A program made the position numbers and the translations under genes. DNA of 64,000 bases from Mermis nigrescens. Taxonomy: Eukaryota > Nematoda > Enoplea > Mermithida > Mermithidae. The notes under the pieces were generated by a model. That model was not told where the DNA came from. It did not search any database and saw only the letters and a list, made by a program, of their open reading frames with translations. Below are positions 10,801 to 21,603 of this stretch, in pieces. Where the stretch lies: assembly GCA_036768485.1 (NCBI GenBank), contig JAVLUZ010000142.1:23030290-23094289 (forward strand). The letters are read 5' to 3'. Positions within the stretch are counted from its first letter, which is position 1. Each line of letters opens with the position of its first letter.

Positions 10801-13390
10801 GTCATACAACGCGTTCCAGCGACTTCACCCCAAATAAGAACACAACTCGTGCAATACGTCAGGCGCAATATAGCACGCTCACGCGTAATGGTTTCCATCA
10901 GGAAAAGTGTTGCACGTAGCGCGAGCGATTTTGCACTCTCGCGCTTTCTTCCGCGGAAATACGTTCGCAAATAGCTTGAATATGCGTTATAAAATGGCAA
11001 ATTAATTTCCATATTCAAAGGTTGGCTTTTTGGATAGCCTGTGGCTGTATTCGCCACAGTACTGACACTCCTGTCATGGCCATTGGAGCCGTAAAACAAG
11101 TATCAGGTGCTATTGAGGTCGACACGCCTTGTGGCGTTGAATGGGATGCAACTTGTGTGTACAACGCTACTTGAGGTACTTCATGTGCAGCTAGTGTGCG
11201 TTGTGGTAACGGCGGAAAACTGATAGTTCCATTCATGGACATCAGGCTCAGGATTGACGCTCACCCCATCCGGCTGAGAAGTCGGTAAAGGTGCGAGTGA
11301 ACTGATGCCCAAGGGTGCTTGCTGATCCACCACAAGGATTGTGAGACAATTGGTTGCACATTGGTAGTAGCCCCTTTCGGAGCCATTGCCGCGCGTGTAG
11401 TACGCGGTTGTGATAAGCTGCTTGGCCTCCTTTCCGCCTCGCATCAGATAACGCTTTTACTAAGCGTTTAGGAGATAAATTGTCGTCCTCAGTGGAGATA
11501 GATGTTTCTACATCAACCATAGGGAATCGTAAGGAATATCGGTCTGCAAAGAAATTGCAGAAGCTGGGGTACTTGAGCTAGTTATTGGTTTGGACTTAGG
11601 TTCAGTATCAGGTGGATTGACCGGACTCCAAACTGAGTCGGCAACGGCCTGCAAACCCTGAACTTGTAAGTCAGGATTGTCAAAACACATTAGCGTGAGC
11701 CAACGCTTCCATTACTGAGGCAACGGTGGTGGCTGCAGCTATGGCTGCTGGCGGTTGCGGAGCTGGACCATAAAAGTCCTCAACTCTGATGAACTCTCCG
11801 CCATCAGAATTAACTTTGACTTCAGCTGCCGTGCTGGTCGTCTGACCTCGTGGTGGTTTGCGCAACGACAATGGTATACGCGCTTTGGCTTTCGGGCCGC
11901 TAGCTTTAACATGCCCTTCATCGTTTTTAAACAAAATCGGCATATTTTTTATCATCGGTAATGTGATTATTCTGCGAGCAGCCTTCTATCAATATGAAGA
12001 CATCGATAGTTATTAAGGCGTCCATCGCTAAATAATGTTGCATGTCCCGAGCCAAGGGGTAAAACGGACGCCTGCCCAAAATTATCAGGCGCGGTAGGAT
12101 CAATAGCCATATCAAAGAAAACTCAGCTAAACGCGAAAAAGTATGTGAATGCGCTGTGATACGGAAACGACGAGTAAACGCTCTTGCCAAGGGCTGAATG
12201 TCGATACAATTGGCACTGAATGGATCTTTCCAGTGTAGTTGTTGCAAATTTTAAGTGTCAGGAATCGCCAAAATTTCCTCAAAGTTGGTCTGTATACGTG
12301 AAAATACGCAAGTCGATCTTGCGTAGGTCATAACAGACTATATACACGTTTGGTAAACGCATTTTGAGCAACTGGTGAAGCCCAAATGGAGGTTGTGGGA
12401 AATTTGCAAGGTCCCAACAGAACACATGACCGTTCGCTCTTGCAACTTGACGAGGCATACGAATGGGCCATGGAGGTCCTGATAGGTGGACACAGCTGCT
12501 TAAAACGCAGATCCCAGGTCTTATAACCTCTGCCTTTGGTCGTTAATTAAATTTCGAATCATAGCTCAAGAAATAATGCCATTTGTCATATTTGATGGTT
12601 GGATTAAAGCCAAAATTAGCCTCCAAAGACTTTTGACTAAAAGGTGACTAGAAATAGTGGATAGAAAGCTCATTCTTTGGCACGCGAAGGGTTGCCAAAG
12701 GAAATCTATCAAATCTGTCTTCTCCCACACCAGAGCTCTTGGTTGTTAATACGCTTGCTATGGATTAGTATACAAAGGTTTGCTGTTTTATCATTTTTGC
12801 GGTGAGTGCTCTAAACTGCCAACACGACTATACTGGCTTAGTATATGTGGTCTGGGTACAACCAACCCGTCCAACGCCATATTGGTCAAAGCCGAACGAA
12901 ACGTTGGCTCCAGGACGCGGGATCACGCCTCACCAGACTGGAGCACCAGCTGCCTCCAGCAATGCCTTGAGCTTGGCACTTCTAGCAGCCATGGGTCTGC
13001 AAAAGGGCACATTAGATAATGGTAATGGCATGTGCTGTTTTAGAGCCATTTAATAAAACGCAGGAAAGGCAGTCCTAGCTGTTCCCTGCCCGGCAAATCC
13101 TCAAAAATCATGACTACTGCTGCAAGAGGTTGATGTAGTAATTTAACCAACACAAAACGCTATAACGCACGCGTGTTTTTCCACAATCAAATCAGAATAA
13201 GGAAGTTTAGGCTCAGGCAGAAGTTCATTCCTGTGAATGAGGTGAGTGATGAGAGGATTATAGACAGAAAGATTTTTGCAGTTTCAGGAGTAGGTAAATC
13301 AATAATCTGACTTGGCCCATACGTCAGTATAGTTTACTGGATTTCAGGTTGAATTACTGAGGTATTGTTAAGGTAGACTGCATCCGAGAG
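7852..13390 (-). pseudogene. Unrecognised 3' coding region of the Gypsy element
   Basis: About 5 kb lies between integrase and the 3' LTR, where errantiviruses would carry env. Several minus-strand frames look like decayed coding sequence, not noise. One holds MAARSAKLKALLEAAGAPVW (near 12930-12990). Others are 11680-11955, 11248-11520 and 10767-11099. A charged, helix-rich stretch lies at 9721-10088, and Gln/Pro-rich segments at about 9110-9560 read QPQPQPGP and HIQQQTQPQTQPRQQ. Frames shift repeatedly. I see no clear signal peptide, fusion peptide or transmembrane pair, so I do not call env. The region could be an accessory ORF or captured sequence. Confidence 0.45.
8855..9095 (+). mobile_element. 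Family A hAT-like MITE inside the Gypsy element
   Basis: It begins CATAATGGGCAGCAAG and ends CACGCCCAGGTGTG, with the usual interior (CATCAAGCACTATCTATTGG). Flanking octamers do not match well (3 of 8), so the duplication has decayed or one edge is rearranged. Confidence 0.85.
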
Positions 13391-14350
13391 ATTTGGGTTC
13401 AGTATACACGGACTTGTCAGAAGAATGCTACTTGTTTCTTACGCGCTTGCGCTAAATTTTGAGACGCCACTGCTGTAGATCTTGCAAAGTCAGCTTCCAA
13501 ATCAACACATATTTTTCCACAACAGATGGTAACTGGATTTATCACAAAGTCATCTATGAGTAAGTGTCAAGTGGAAATGCTGTTCATGGATCATAAAGCA
13601 TTTCAAAAGGAGATAAAGAAGTTGATGATTGCGGAGTCGTGCAGCACGCGAATAACGGTGTACAGAAATCGCTCCCAATCATACTGGGAATGTGCGCTCA
13701 GCTTAGACAAACCATCGACCAAAGTACGATTATAATGCTCCACCAACCAACGACTACACTGGGGGTGATATGGGGTTGCAAATATTTTTTGAACGTTTAA
13801 TGAGTTTGCAAACTTCCTAAATTAGGGATAAAAGTTGACCTGATCGTCAAAATTTTTAATCATAATGCAGCATTTTCTTAGCAATGAATTTTGCACAGTT
13901 GTTGCTTTTATGTCAGAAACAGCAAAAGCTTCCACGTATTTAAAAATGAACTAGAAACTACAATTTGGTCAAGCTCGGAGGGAGATCATGGCATATGCCA
14001 ATCACACGCATACAAAGGGCGGATATTTTGATTGGTTAACTGAAATGGACGTTGAATTTAATGTGACCTTACGTTGTAAGCACACATCACAATTCCTACA
14101 CCTACCGCAATCACATCATTTTCCTAAAGTACGCCACCAATAACCATTTGTATGACAGGCAAGATTTTGCGTTTTATGAAAAACAGCTCCCAAAATAGAG
14201 TCATGAAATTCAGTTAATATAAAACGATGCAAAGATTTGGGTATGACTATTTGATGAACGACAGCTGCGGAACGCTGGGTTGGAATCGATGAAAAATTAC
14301 ATTGCTTTACTTAGAAAAATTGGCCACGATATTTTTTCGTTGTTAAGTCA
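13391..14350 (-). pseudogene. Gypsy integrase
   Basis: Minus strand. An H2C2-type segment near 14060-14150 reads GYWWRTLG and then CRNCDVC, followed by the catalytic core. Near 13660-13790 the core end reads FATPYHPQCSRWLVEHYNRT, close to the usual HPQxNGxxERxNRT pattern, and then LVDGLSKLSAHSQYDWERF. The integrase joins element cDNA to host DNA and would account for the TTAC duplication. Frames are broken, and the first two acidic catalytic residues could not be placed with confidence. Confidence 0.8.
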
Positions 14351-14689
14351 TTCAACGCGTATGCGAATTTTATGCATTCGTCATGCACGCGTTCAGCTTG
14401 TGCAAACGCGCAGGTGTTAGCATTTGCTTTTTCAGCATCGGTAAGTAATAGGCGTTCACGAAATGTAGGTGGTTTTGAAATAGTAGGACTTATTATTAGT
14501 GTGGATTATTATTTTGTGTGATTGGATGATTAATTATGCAGTAGGTGCGTTATCGCTATGATCGGTCAGGTAAAACCACATTCATCATCTGACTCAGAGT
14601 CTTCCAATTCTAAATTTGTGATGTTAACAACATTTTTGCGCTCTACTTATATTTATGCTTGCATGATCATATTTAGGATGTCGTGGAAA

Positions 14690-15200
14690 GAAGATCAGCT
14701 GCACATTATATGCACCAGGAACATAAATCATATCATATTCGTATTCCTGTAATTTGAGACCCCAACGGCGAATTGAATCGATGGGTTCTTAACGTTTACT
14801 AGCCAGGTTAATGCTTGATGATCAGTTTCGACAATAAAATTTTTACCGTAAAGATAATGCTAATAATGCTTGATGGCCCACACTACCGCTAATGCTTCTA
14901 TTTCTGAAGTAGCATAGTTACATTTGGCAGAATTTAGCACGACTAGCGTAGCTAAGAATAAAACGATTTTTGGATGGTAAATGTTTTTATGTCAAAATAG
15001 CACCTAACGCATAGTTACTGTATCAGTTACAATTAAATTGGTGCTCATTGTCAAATTTTGTGAAGTTGCAAAATAGGTGCGGACGAAACGTTTTCTTTCA
15101 GAAGCTCAAAGGCGGTTTGGTGTTTGGCCTTCCAGCAAAAATTTGACATCTTTTACAAAGAAGATGGAATATGAATAGAAGATTTTATGTAACATCTTTA
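14690..15200 (-). pseudogene. Gypsy RNase H domain
   Basis: Minus strand. Near 14890-14935 the frame reads CNYATSEIEALAVVWAIKHY, and near 14800-14850 it reads YLYGKNFIVETDHQALTWL. These are the E-x-N-Y-A-T-x-E-x-E-A-L and T-D-H-x-A-L landmarks of Ty3/Gypsy RNase H. It follows RT in the expected order and is broken by stops further downstream. Confidence 0.85.
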
Positions 15201-15329
15201 ACGAATTTCTTAAAACCATTGGACTAAAAGCCAAGGAATTTCTGCGATTCCACCATGGTAATGGGAACGAGATTAAGTCTGCGACTTTGGACATGTCAGG
15301 AGCAATGCCCATTGCACTTATGTCAGAAG

Positions 15330-15960
15330 GCAACTTACTCTCTATGCAAGATGGCGCATTTATCAGGCTTTACACGTAAGTTTGCCTACAAGAGCAATAA
15401 ACATTTTCAGATCTTTTAAATGTTCTTTGAAGGTGCGCAAAAAAATAATTATGTCATCGATGTAAACGAGACAAGATTTCCAATTTAATCTGCGAGCACA
15501 AGCTCCATTAGTCTTTGGAAATTGCAGCATTATTTAAACCAAAAGGTAAAACTTCAAATTTGTAATGACCAAATATAGTAGTATACAAATGCGTGTTTTT
15601 TCAAGTAGATTTATTATTGAGTGGAATTTGCCAGTATTCAGATTTTATCTAGTGTAAGCAAAGGATGCTGCATTGCCGAAAGTATCGAAATAATTGTCTA
15701 ATTTCAGAAGAGGCTAAAACTTGCGTTTTAGTAACGGGTCATTTAATCACGATAATCATTGACTGGTCAAGTGGAACCCATTCTTTTTCCTATGAGAAAT
15801 AATGGACTTGCCCATGGGCTAGTTGTAGGTCGAATAATTTTATCCGCAAGCATTTCATTTATAATCTTCTGCATAGATTCTCTTCTAGAACGTTCAACAC
15901 GATAAGTTTTTCCAACAACGGGTGGATTATCCCTGTGTCAATATGATGTTTTACTTATGT
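15330..15960 (-). pseudogene. Gypsy reverse transcriptase
   Basis: Minus strand. The N-terminal side (15760-15960) carries HHIDTG and MLADKIIRPTTSPWASPLF, the standard Gypsy RT entry segment. The palm (15370-15590) carries FGHYKFEVLPFGLNNA, LVYIDDII and TFKEHLKDLKMF. The catalytic Y-x-D-D is present as YIDD. Several frameshifts separate these blocks, so the protein is not translatable as it stands. Confidence 0.88.
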
Positions 15961-16059
15961 ACGTCCGAGAGGTTCGTTTAATGCAAAAATTGAGTCGTAT
16001 TTTAAACATAATTCACAAATTATTAAGCGTTGTCTAATCCAACGGCGGAGCCGTTTAAA

Positions 16060-16800
16060 GCTTTATTTATTGATGCGAAAAGTTCCTGGTGTTCTATCAT
16101 CAAAGGATATAACATGTGATACGATTCTTTTGGCATCAGAGGTTAAAGAACCTATTATTTCACCAGAGTCACTGAATAAGGCCAGAGATGTTACACCTGA
16201 ATAGACAAAGGCTGCAGAAGTAACGATCATTATAGACAGCAACAAAAGCGTTAAAGCGCTCTAGCGTACTGATTCAATGAAATAATGCGAAATCAAAATT
16301 GCAAGAACCGCACTATATAAAGCAGGTGGTAAGAATAATTCATTACAAGCGATAATATGTTTAGGTAACGAAACATGCACACACACAACACCAGAGGTAG
16401 CTATGCTGGTCGCACGAAATTGCAATTTTTTGTGAGATGAGAGAAATTGACCTTTTTATGCCGTTTAGAAAAGCACAACGTCAATAGGATTAATCCGGCA
16501 TGAGTGACTAAAAATTCAGATATCCTTAGAGCATGTCTTCCGCAAGTGATCAATTATTGATACTGAGGTAGAAATAGATTTGTTCCCGCAACGGTTAAAG
16601 TCAATGCTTTTTATTTCATAATGAACGACTGCGCAGGATTTCGCCTAAGCACCATTTACGACTTCAGAGATCATATTTAGGTGGTAACCGAAACCAAGAC
16701 GTGAAGAATGCAGACGTGGTCATCATGGTGACCTGTGAACCCGCATTCATGAGCAGGTACTTCGCCAACGCCATGAACTTTTAACGAACAGAAAAGTTAC
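16060..16800 (-). pseudogene. Degenerate retroviral-type protease region
   Basis: On the minus strand near 16725-16760 the frame reads YLLMNAGSQVTMM, which lines up with the LLDTGSQVxLI active-site box of Gypsy aspartic proteases, but the catalytic D-T-G has become N-A-G. The region to 16063, including SDSGEIIGSLTSDAKRIVSH, links it to RT. Position between gag and RT supports the call. Confidence 0.5.
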
Positions 16801-17399
16801 TTGCGCATGGTTTACATAACAGAATTATTAGGATTCAAAGTCTTAGATGCAGGTAACGATCTTTACAAGTTGCAAGACAACGCTAGCAAATCTACTTCTC
16901 GAGAAATTCTTGCGACGCTAATAGATTAGGACGCTGCGCGATTCGGCCCTTCGCGAGTAACCGTGGTTACATCATGAGGAGATGTAAGGGTTGGCTGCAG
17001 TGGGGTGGCTATTCATGGTGGGTTGGTTCCGCATATGTGACATACAAGATAAAGTTGTTATCGCTGCGATAATTAGAATATGGTATGTCCAATGCTGTTC
17101 ATTTGGAATCGCACAACAGGTGCATTTGGCATGGTTGATTATTATAATGACATCGCGGAATAATTGGTTTTAGATAATTAGCACGCGAATTTGTGAACAA
17201 TCATTGATTTTGCCTTAAAATTGGATTGTGATTGCCTCGATTCAAAGCGGTTATCATTATTCGCATAGTTAGATGAACAAATGTTGACGAGTTACGATAT
17301 CGTGATTGAGATCGATGTCTATTTTGCGAATTTGAACAAATGAAGACGAACAATTTTACGACAAAAGAACGAATGGCTTCGCAAGTGATTGGGGAGTCA

Positions 17400-19225
17400 T
17401 GGAATTATTATTTTGATCAGGTTGAGTATTATGATTAAGACATTAGACGTTTTCGCCTTTGCCGTGTGAAACATTCCTCATAATGTGACTTATGCGCTTG
17501 GCAAAAGGTGCAATATTTCAGGAGAAGAATTTTCTGGTTTCTCAGCACGCGAGCGATGAAACGTTTTACGATGCGAACAATTTGCATCATTTTGATTAGG
17601 TGCACGAGAAAGATCTTTAGGCATTTAACGCTCACGGAGCAGCTGTTACCGACACGTAAGGCGTTACTGCCTTTTTATCCTCAAATTCTTTGTTAGTAAA
17701 TTCAGCTAGCGCATTGTCCAAAAATTCAGCTAATGATGCTGTAGGTTTTTTATGATATGCCTATTTTGAATGGTAATAAAACCTTGTTTTAGCGCTGGGA
17801 TGTCGCATTAAATTATTGAAATGCGGCGAGTCAACTTTAAGATAAGGATCAGATTTAATTAACTCTTTGCGAAGCGAGAGATAATAAGCCTTAACATTTG
17901 TTAGGCTGCTGTTTGTAGATAAAAAACGAGATTAAAGAGCGCACCGTGTCCATTGGACAAAATTCGGTTATTAAGCGCTTGTTTCGTTTTTTGAATACAA
18001 TTGTAGTATATCAGCAGGTAAATAAAACTGTATAAACGACAGTATAAGGATCAAGAAATCCAGTTATGCGAATTTTAGACAATCAGCTTTGTCAATATCA
18101 TAGGTATTGGCAAGTGATTCGAATTCTGCAAAATATGCTTTTATATCCACGGATCACATCAAAAAATTTTTTATTAGCAATTGCAAATTGCATTTGTGTC
18201 AAAAATTGTCCGCGATTCAAAGAATCGGTGAGATGGAATCATCAATTATACACGTGTGGGCAGCAAGAAAAATTTTGGGGGGGGGGTGCAAGATTTTTTT
18301 TGAAGGTCGAAAAATGGCCTTAAAAATGGTGGTATGGCAATAAAAACGCCTTTTTTCGACGTTTCTCATCAAGCACCATCCATTGCATCAAAAAATTGCG
18401 AAAAAAAACGAAAAAAATTTTCAAAAATTGAATTCTGGGGGGGGGGGGTATTTTGATTTTTGGGGGGGGGGTATTTTGGTTTTTTTTGGGTGTATACCCC
18501 AAACTCCCCCCACGCCCAGGTGTGATCACCACGCGAGCTGGATAAGAACCTGAACTATAATGATGATTGCCGTCTACGATTCGCTTTTATGACGCAAGCG
18601 ACGACTGTGCGGGCGATCATAGCTATTAGATGAACTTTCATCAGAAAATTGACATGTTTTCTCCTACTGGATGATTCAGGTAGGACGCAGATTCATTTTG
18701 CACTTGCAGTATTCATTATAATGCCAGATAAATTTATCTCAACCGGTTGCATTTCGATATTGGAGGAATGCAAAATAGATTATTAGGTGGTATTTCCACA
18801 TTTATGGGATTAGTACATAATTATTGGCTGAGATTTCCCTTGAGGTGGAAAATACCGCAGCGGTGGTATCTGGTAATTGCTGCTGCAAACTCGTGGTGCA
18901 GAAAGGTTAGGTACAAAGGAAGGCGCATTACGATTTAAGGACAGCTTAAGCGCCTTAGATCGCGGACGCCTACAAATTCGTACCGGTCGGGCTGCGAAAT
19001 CGTAGGTATGTTATCCGAAAAACTCGAGGTTTGCACTGGTAGCAAACCCATGTTTATAGGATTCTGTGATAAATTAGATATCTCAGGCGCGCGTTCGTAC
19101 AATTTGGAATGATATTTTTCAGGAATACCAAAAGGTGAGCGCGAATTTGATGCGCCGTTTCCAGTGGACAGCAGTGAAGATGAATCGATGCGTACTTTGT
19201 GCACGATTCGCACTTTGCACATTAA
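17400..19225 (-). pseudogene. Gag region with zinc knuckle
   Basis: Minus strand. At 17471-17512 the frame reads CTFCQAHKSHYEEC, a nucleocapsid zinc knuckle (C-x2-C-x5-H-x3-C, slightly off the common spacing), followed by basic residues. Upstream, about 17650-17910, broken frames hold LTNVKAYYLSLRKELIKSDP and FNNLMRHPSAKTRFYYHSK, consistent with a capsid part. A 95-codon frame at 18935-19222 may be the N-terminal portion. Gag would coat the element RNA. A MITE insertion interrupts it. Confidence 0.6.
18251..18524 (+). mobile_element. Family A hAT-like MITE inside gag
   Basis: It begins CACGTGTGGGCAGCAAG and ends CACGCCCAGGTGTG, with the standard interior and long G runs. The flanks (ATCAATTA upstream, ATCACCAC downstream) may be a decayed duplication. 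It must be younger than the Gypsy insertion. Confidence 0.88.
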
Positions 19226-20455
19226 TCTGCAAAAATTTGCGCTATCGATTGAGTGGTTAACGCGTCAGATGAATTATTATTCATGGATCTGGCATTCGTT
19301 GGGGGTTTAAGCATAGTGCTTAACTCCAGACGCAGCTTCACGGTGATTTCATCCACATTTTCCTTTTTTATCTGACTGGTTTATTACAGAAAGGTCCGAA
19401 AGGTAAAATGAATAGCTTGTAATGCTTTTAAAAATAAGATCATTAGTCACATTAGCATTGTGCTACTTCTTGTCGGCATTTATGCAATGACTATGATTAC
19501 TTTTAGCCATTGTGAATCAAGATTTTTGCGCCTTAACTGGTTTCAGGATTATTTGCTGTATTAATAGTAGTCGTATTATCAATCATTGTATTAATTTGAT
19601 GAATTATCGATATTAGGTCCGATCTGAAGACTAAGTTTGATTAATGCGCGATCACATGGTACTCAATAACAGTTCATCTTCGGACTGTGTATTGCTTGTG
19701 GCATTTAGTGACACGGGTAATTTATCATTTTTCGCCTTACTAGTTACGCCCTCTCGTAATTAGGTCATTACTCGTGAGAATTACATGTGCTATTGGAGTC
19801 AACAAGCTGCCAGGCAATTAAGAAAATGGAAGTAGGTGGCGTAGGAGGTTTTTTCAATTTAGCGGGCGGTGTCCGCAAAACCTTTTTCCTGCCATTTTTA
19901 AGTATCAAAAAATACGTCAAAAATTATGGCCTTGGGTAAAAATAAATTTCAGTACGTCGAAATTTTGTCCAAAATAAATGTTTCAAATTAGGCCTTTGTC
20001 GATCCAAAAAACAGGTTTTTTCGCGTAATAGTATTTCCTTACGTGAAGTAAGATATACCTGACGTGAAATGATCGGAAACAGGTAGGACTAAGCCTAAAA
20101 CGCAAGAAAGTGTACGTGATTAGAAAAACAGGTAGGTAAGAACCTAAATGACGGAATTTCGTCGTCAGAAGAAAAATGATAAATCATCACCTGAGGGTCG
20201 ACGTTTATAGAAAAATGCAAGCGTGAGAGCTGCCTTCGTTGATAGAGATCTGACGGAAATAGAAAATAACGATGGCTTTACCACAATACAAAATCTTTAC
20301 CACGACGCTTACTTAAACTGCGATCAGTTACGATCACGGTCGATACAACAACAAAAAGAACAAAATGTTACTCATTCTGATGGCCAAAATGATAATTGGA
20401 TCGAGTAGTCAATTTTACGATGATTAATCAGTTTGACTGTAGCTAGCAGCCTAAA
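19226..20455 (-). other. Gypsy leader and 5' region, nothing recognised
   Basis: Between the 5' LTR and the gag-like frames. No conserved protein motif on either strand. A plus-strand frame at 20223-20408 is antisense to the element and is treated as chance. Confidence 0.4.
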
Positions 20456-20468
20456 GGAGGAACATCCA
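20456..20468 (-). promoter_or_regulatory. Putative primer-binding site
   Basis: On the minus strand one base after the 5' LTR the sequence is TGGATGTTCCTCC. It starts with TGG, the complement of a tRNA CCA end. I cannot name the tRNA. Confidence 0.5.
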
Positions 20469-20469
20469 A

Positions 20470-21523
20470 TGTAAATACAGAGCCGCCTTATGTCTACAAA
20501 GAATCGACATAGGATGGGTGTATTTGCCTTCGAGATTTACCTAGGTACGTAGGTACTTAAGTCTACGCTTAGTGCTGGTCCCGATCGCGGGCCCTGGATA
20601 GCTTTTGATCTTTGGACCCTCAGAGACCTTACGGCTTCGGATCCCCTCAGCCCTAATATTGCTGGCCGCTTTTATGTCGGGTGATCTCAGCAGCTACGCC
20701 CTAAGACCTAAGGCTACCTACCTAGTCTCGGAATTTTATTTAGAGGTCAGTTAGAATTTATCTCAAGCTCAAGTTGTTTATTTAACTTATTTTTAAATCA
20801 GTGCCTGGTTCAAAATGTTTTTGGTTCCACTATGTGTAACACGCTGAACTATGAAAACAACAACATCGAGCTCTAATCTGATCAATCATCTCTAAAGATT
20901 AGATAATATTTTTCAATCAATTTTTGGTTTGAGAAATAAATTAAGATTTCCAAATAAAATAAGTTATCATACAAAATTTACCTATCAGTCCACTAAAATG
21001 GGTAGAAGTCCTCAACGTGGGTGTGGCCGACCTAACCCTCGATATAACCAAAAACCACTGGGTAGGTTTTCTATATTTTAATTCAACAAAGAATTCACGG
21101 TCTAACTGCCAGACAACAATAAAGCAAAAGAAAACAAAAACATATGGACTATACAATCGTACGACTGGCCAACGAAAAAGCCAACAGCCAGACTAAACTA
21201 CAACGTTAAGTACACTGGCCTCAAGGACCATTACAGTAAAATAAACAAAGATCAATTTAACGTAATACTGAATCACTTTTATCTCAGATCGAATGTTATC
21301 GATTACACAAGCGGTATGCATGAAATAATTACTATTTTCATACACTTAACTCATGCTACCGGACAAGTATCTGAATGTTTTTATTATTGAAAAATTGGGG
21401 AAATAATGGGAAGACTAAAGGCATAGCCCACAGTGCACTATCATAGATAGCTACTAGTATTGGTTATACATGGCTATCATGAACTGCTAAGGCACTTCGC
21501 CTACACATGTAACTCTAGTTGTA
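20470..21523 (-). repeat. 5' LTR (right)
   Basis: Direct repeat partner of the left LTR. It retains long shared blocks but differs by many substitutions and short indels, especially in its last 250 bases. Confidence 0.9.
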
Positions 21524-21527
21524 TTAC

Positions 21528-21603
21528 TAATTCATCTCTTAACAGCTTTTCTATTGCCCCTGTCTTGGCATGCCTCTGTGTTACTATTTCCAGCTGCCTT
21601 ATG
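21528..21603 (-). mobile_element. Penelope-like element copy 1, 5' stub
   Basis: Its reverse complement continues the 5' sequence of PLE copy 1 across the LTR insertion: CATGCCAAGACAGGGGCAAT, then about 30 nt, then the junction, then ATAAATCAGAGCC at 6778-6790. PLE copy 2 has the same order without the insertion. It pairs as an inverted repeat with 21701-21776. Confidence 0.85.

Larger units (their letters stand above)
6796..21523 (-). mobile_element. Gypsy-type (Ty3) LTR retrotransposon, 14.7 kb
   Basis: Two direct repeats of about 1.05 kb bound the element, begin TGTAAATACAGAG and end near TTACA/TTGTA, and share long identical stretches. Reading the minus strand gives the order 5' LTR (right), primer-binding site, gag, protease, RT, RNase H, integrase, a long unrecognised 3' region, polypurine tract and 3' LTR (left). 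Domain order RT-RH-IN places it in Ty3/Gypsy rather than Copia. All frames are broken and the two LTRs have diverged by substitutions and small indels, so it is old. Two family A MITEs have inserted into it. It sits inside PLE copy 1. Confidence 0.9.
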
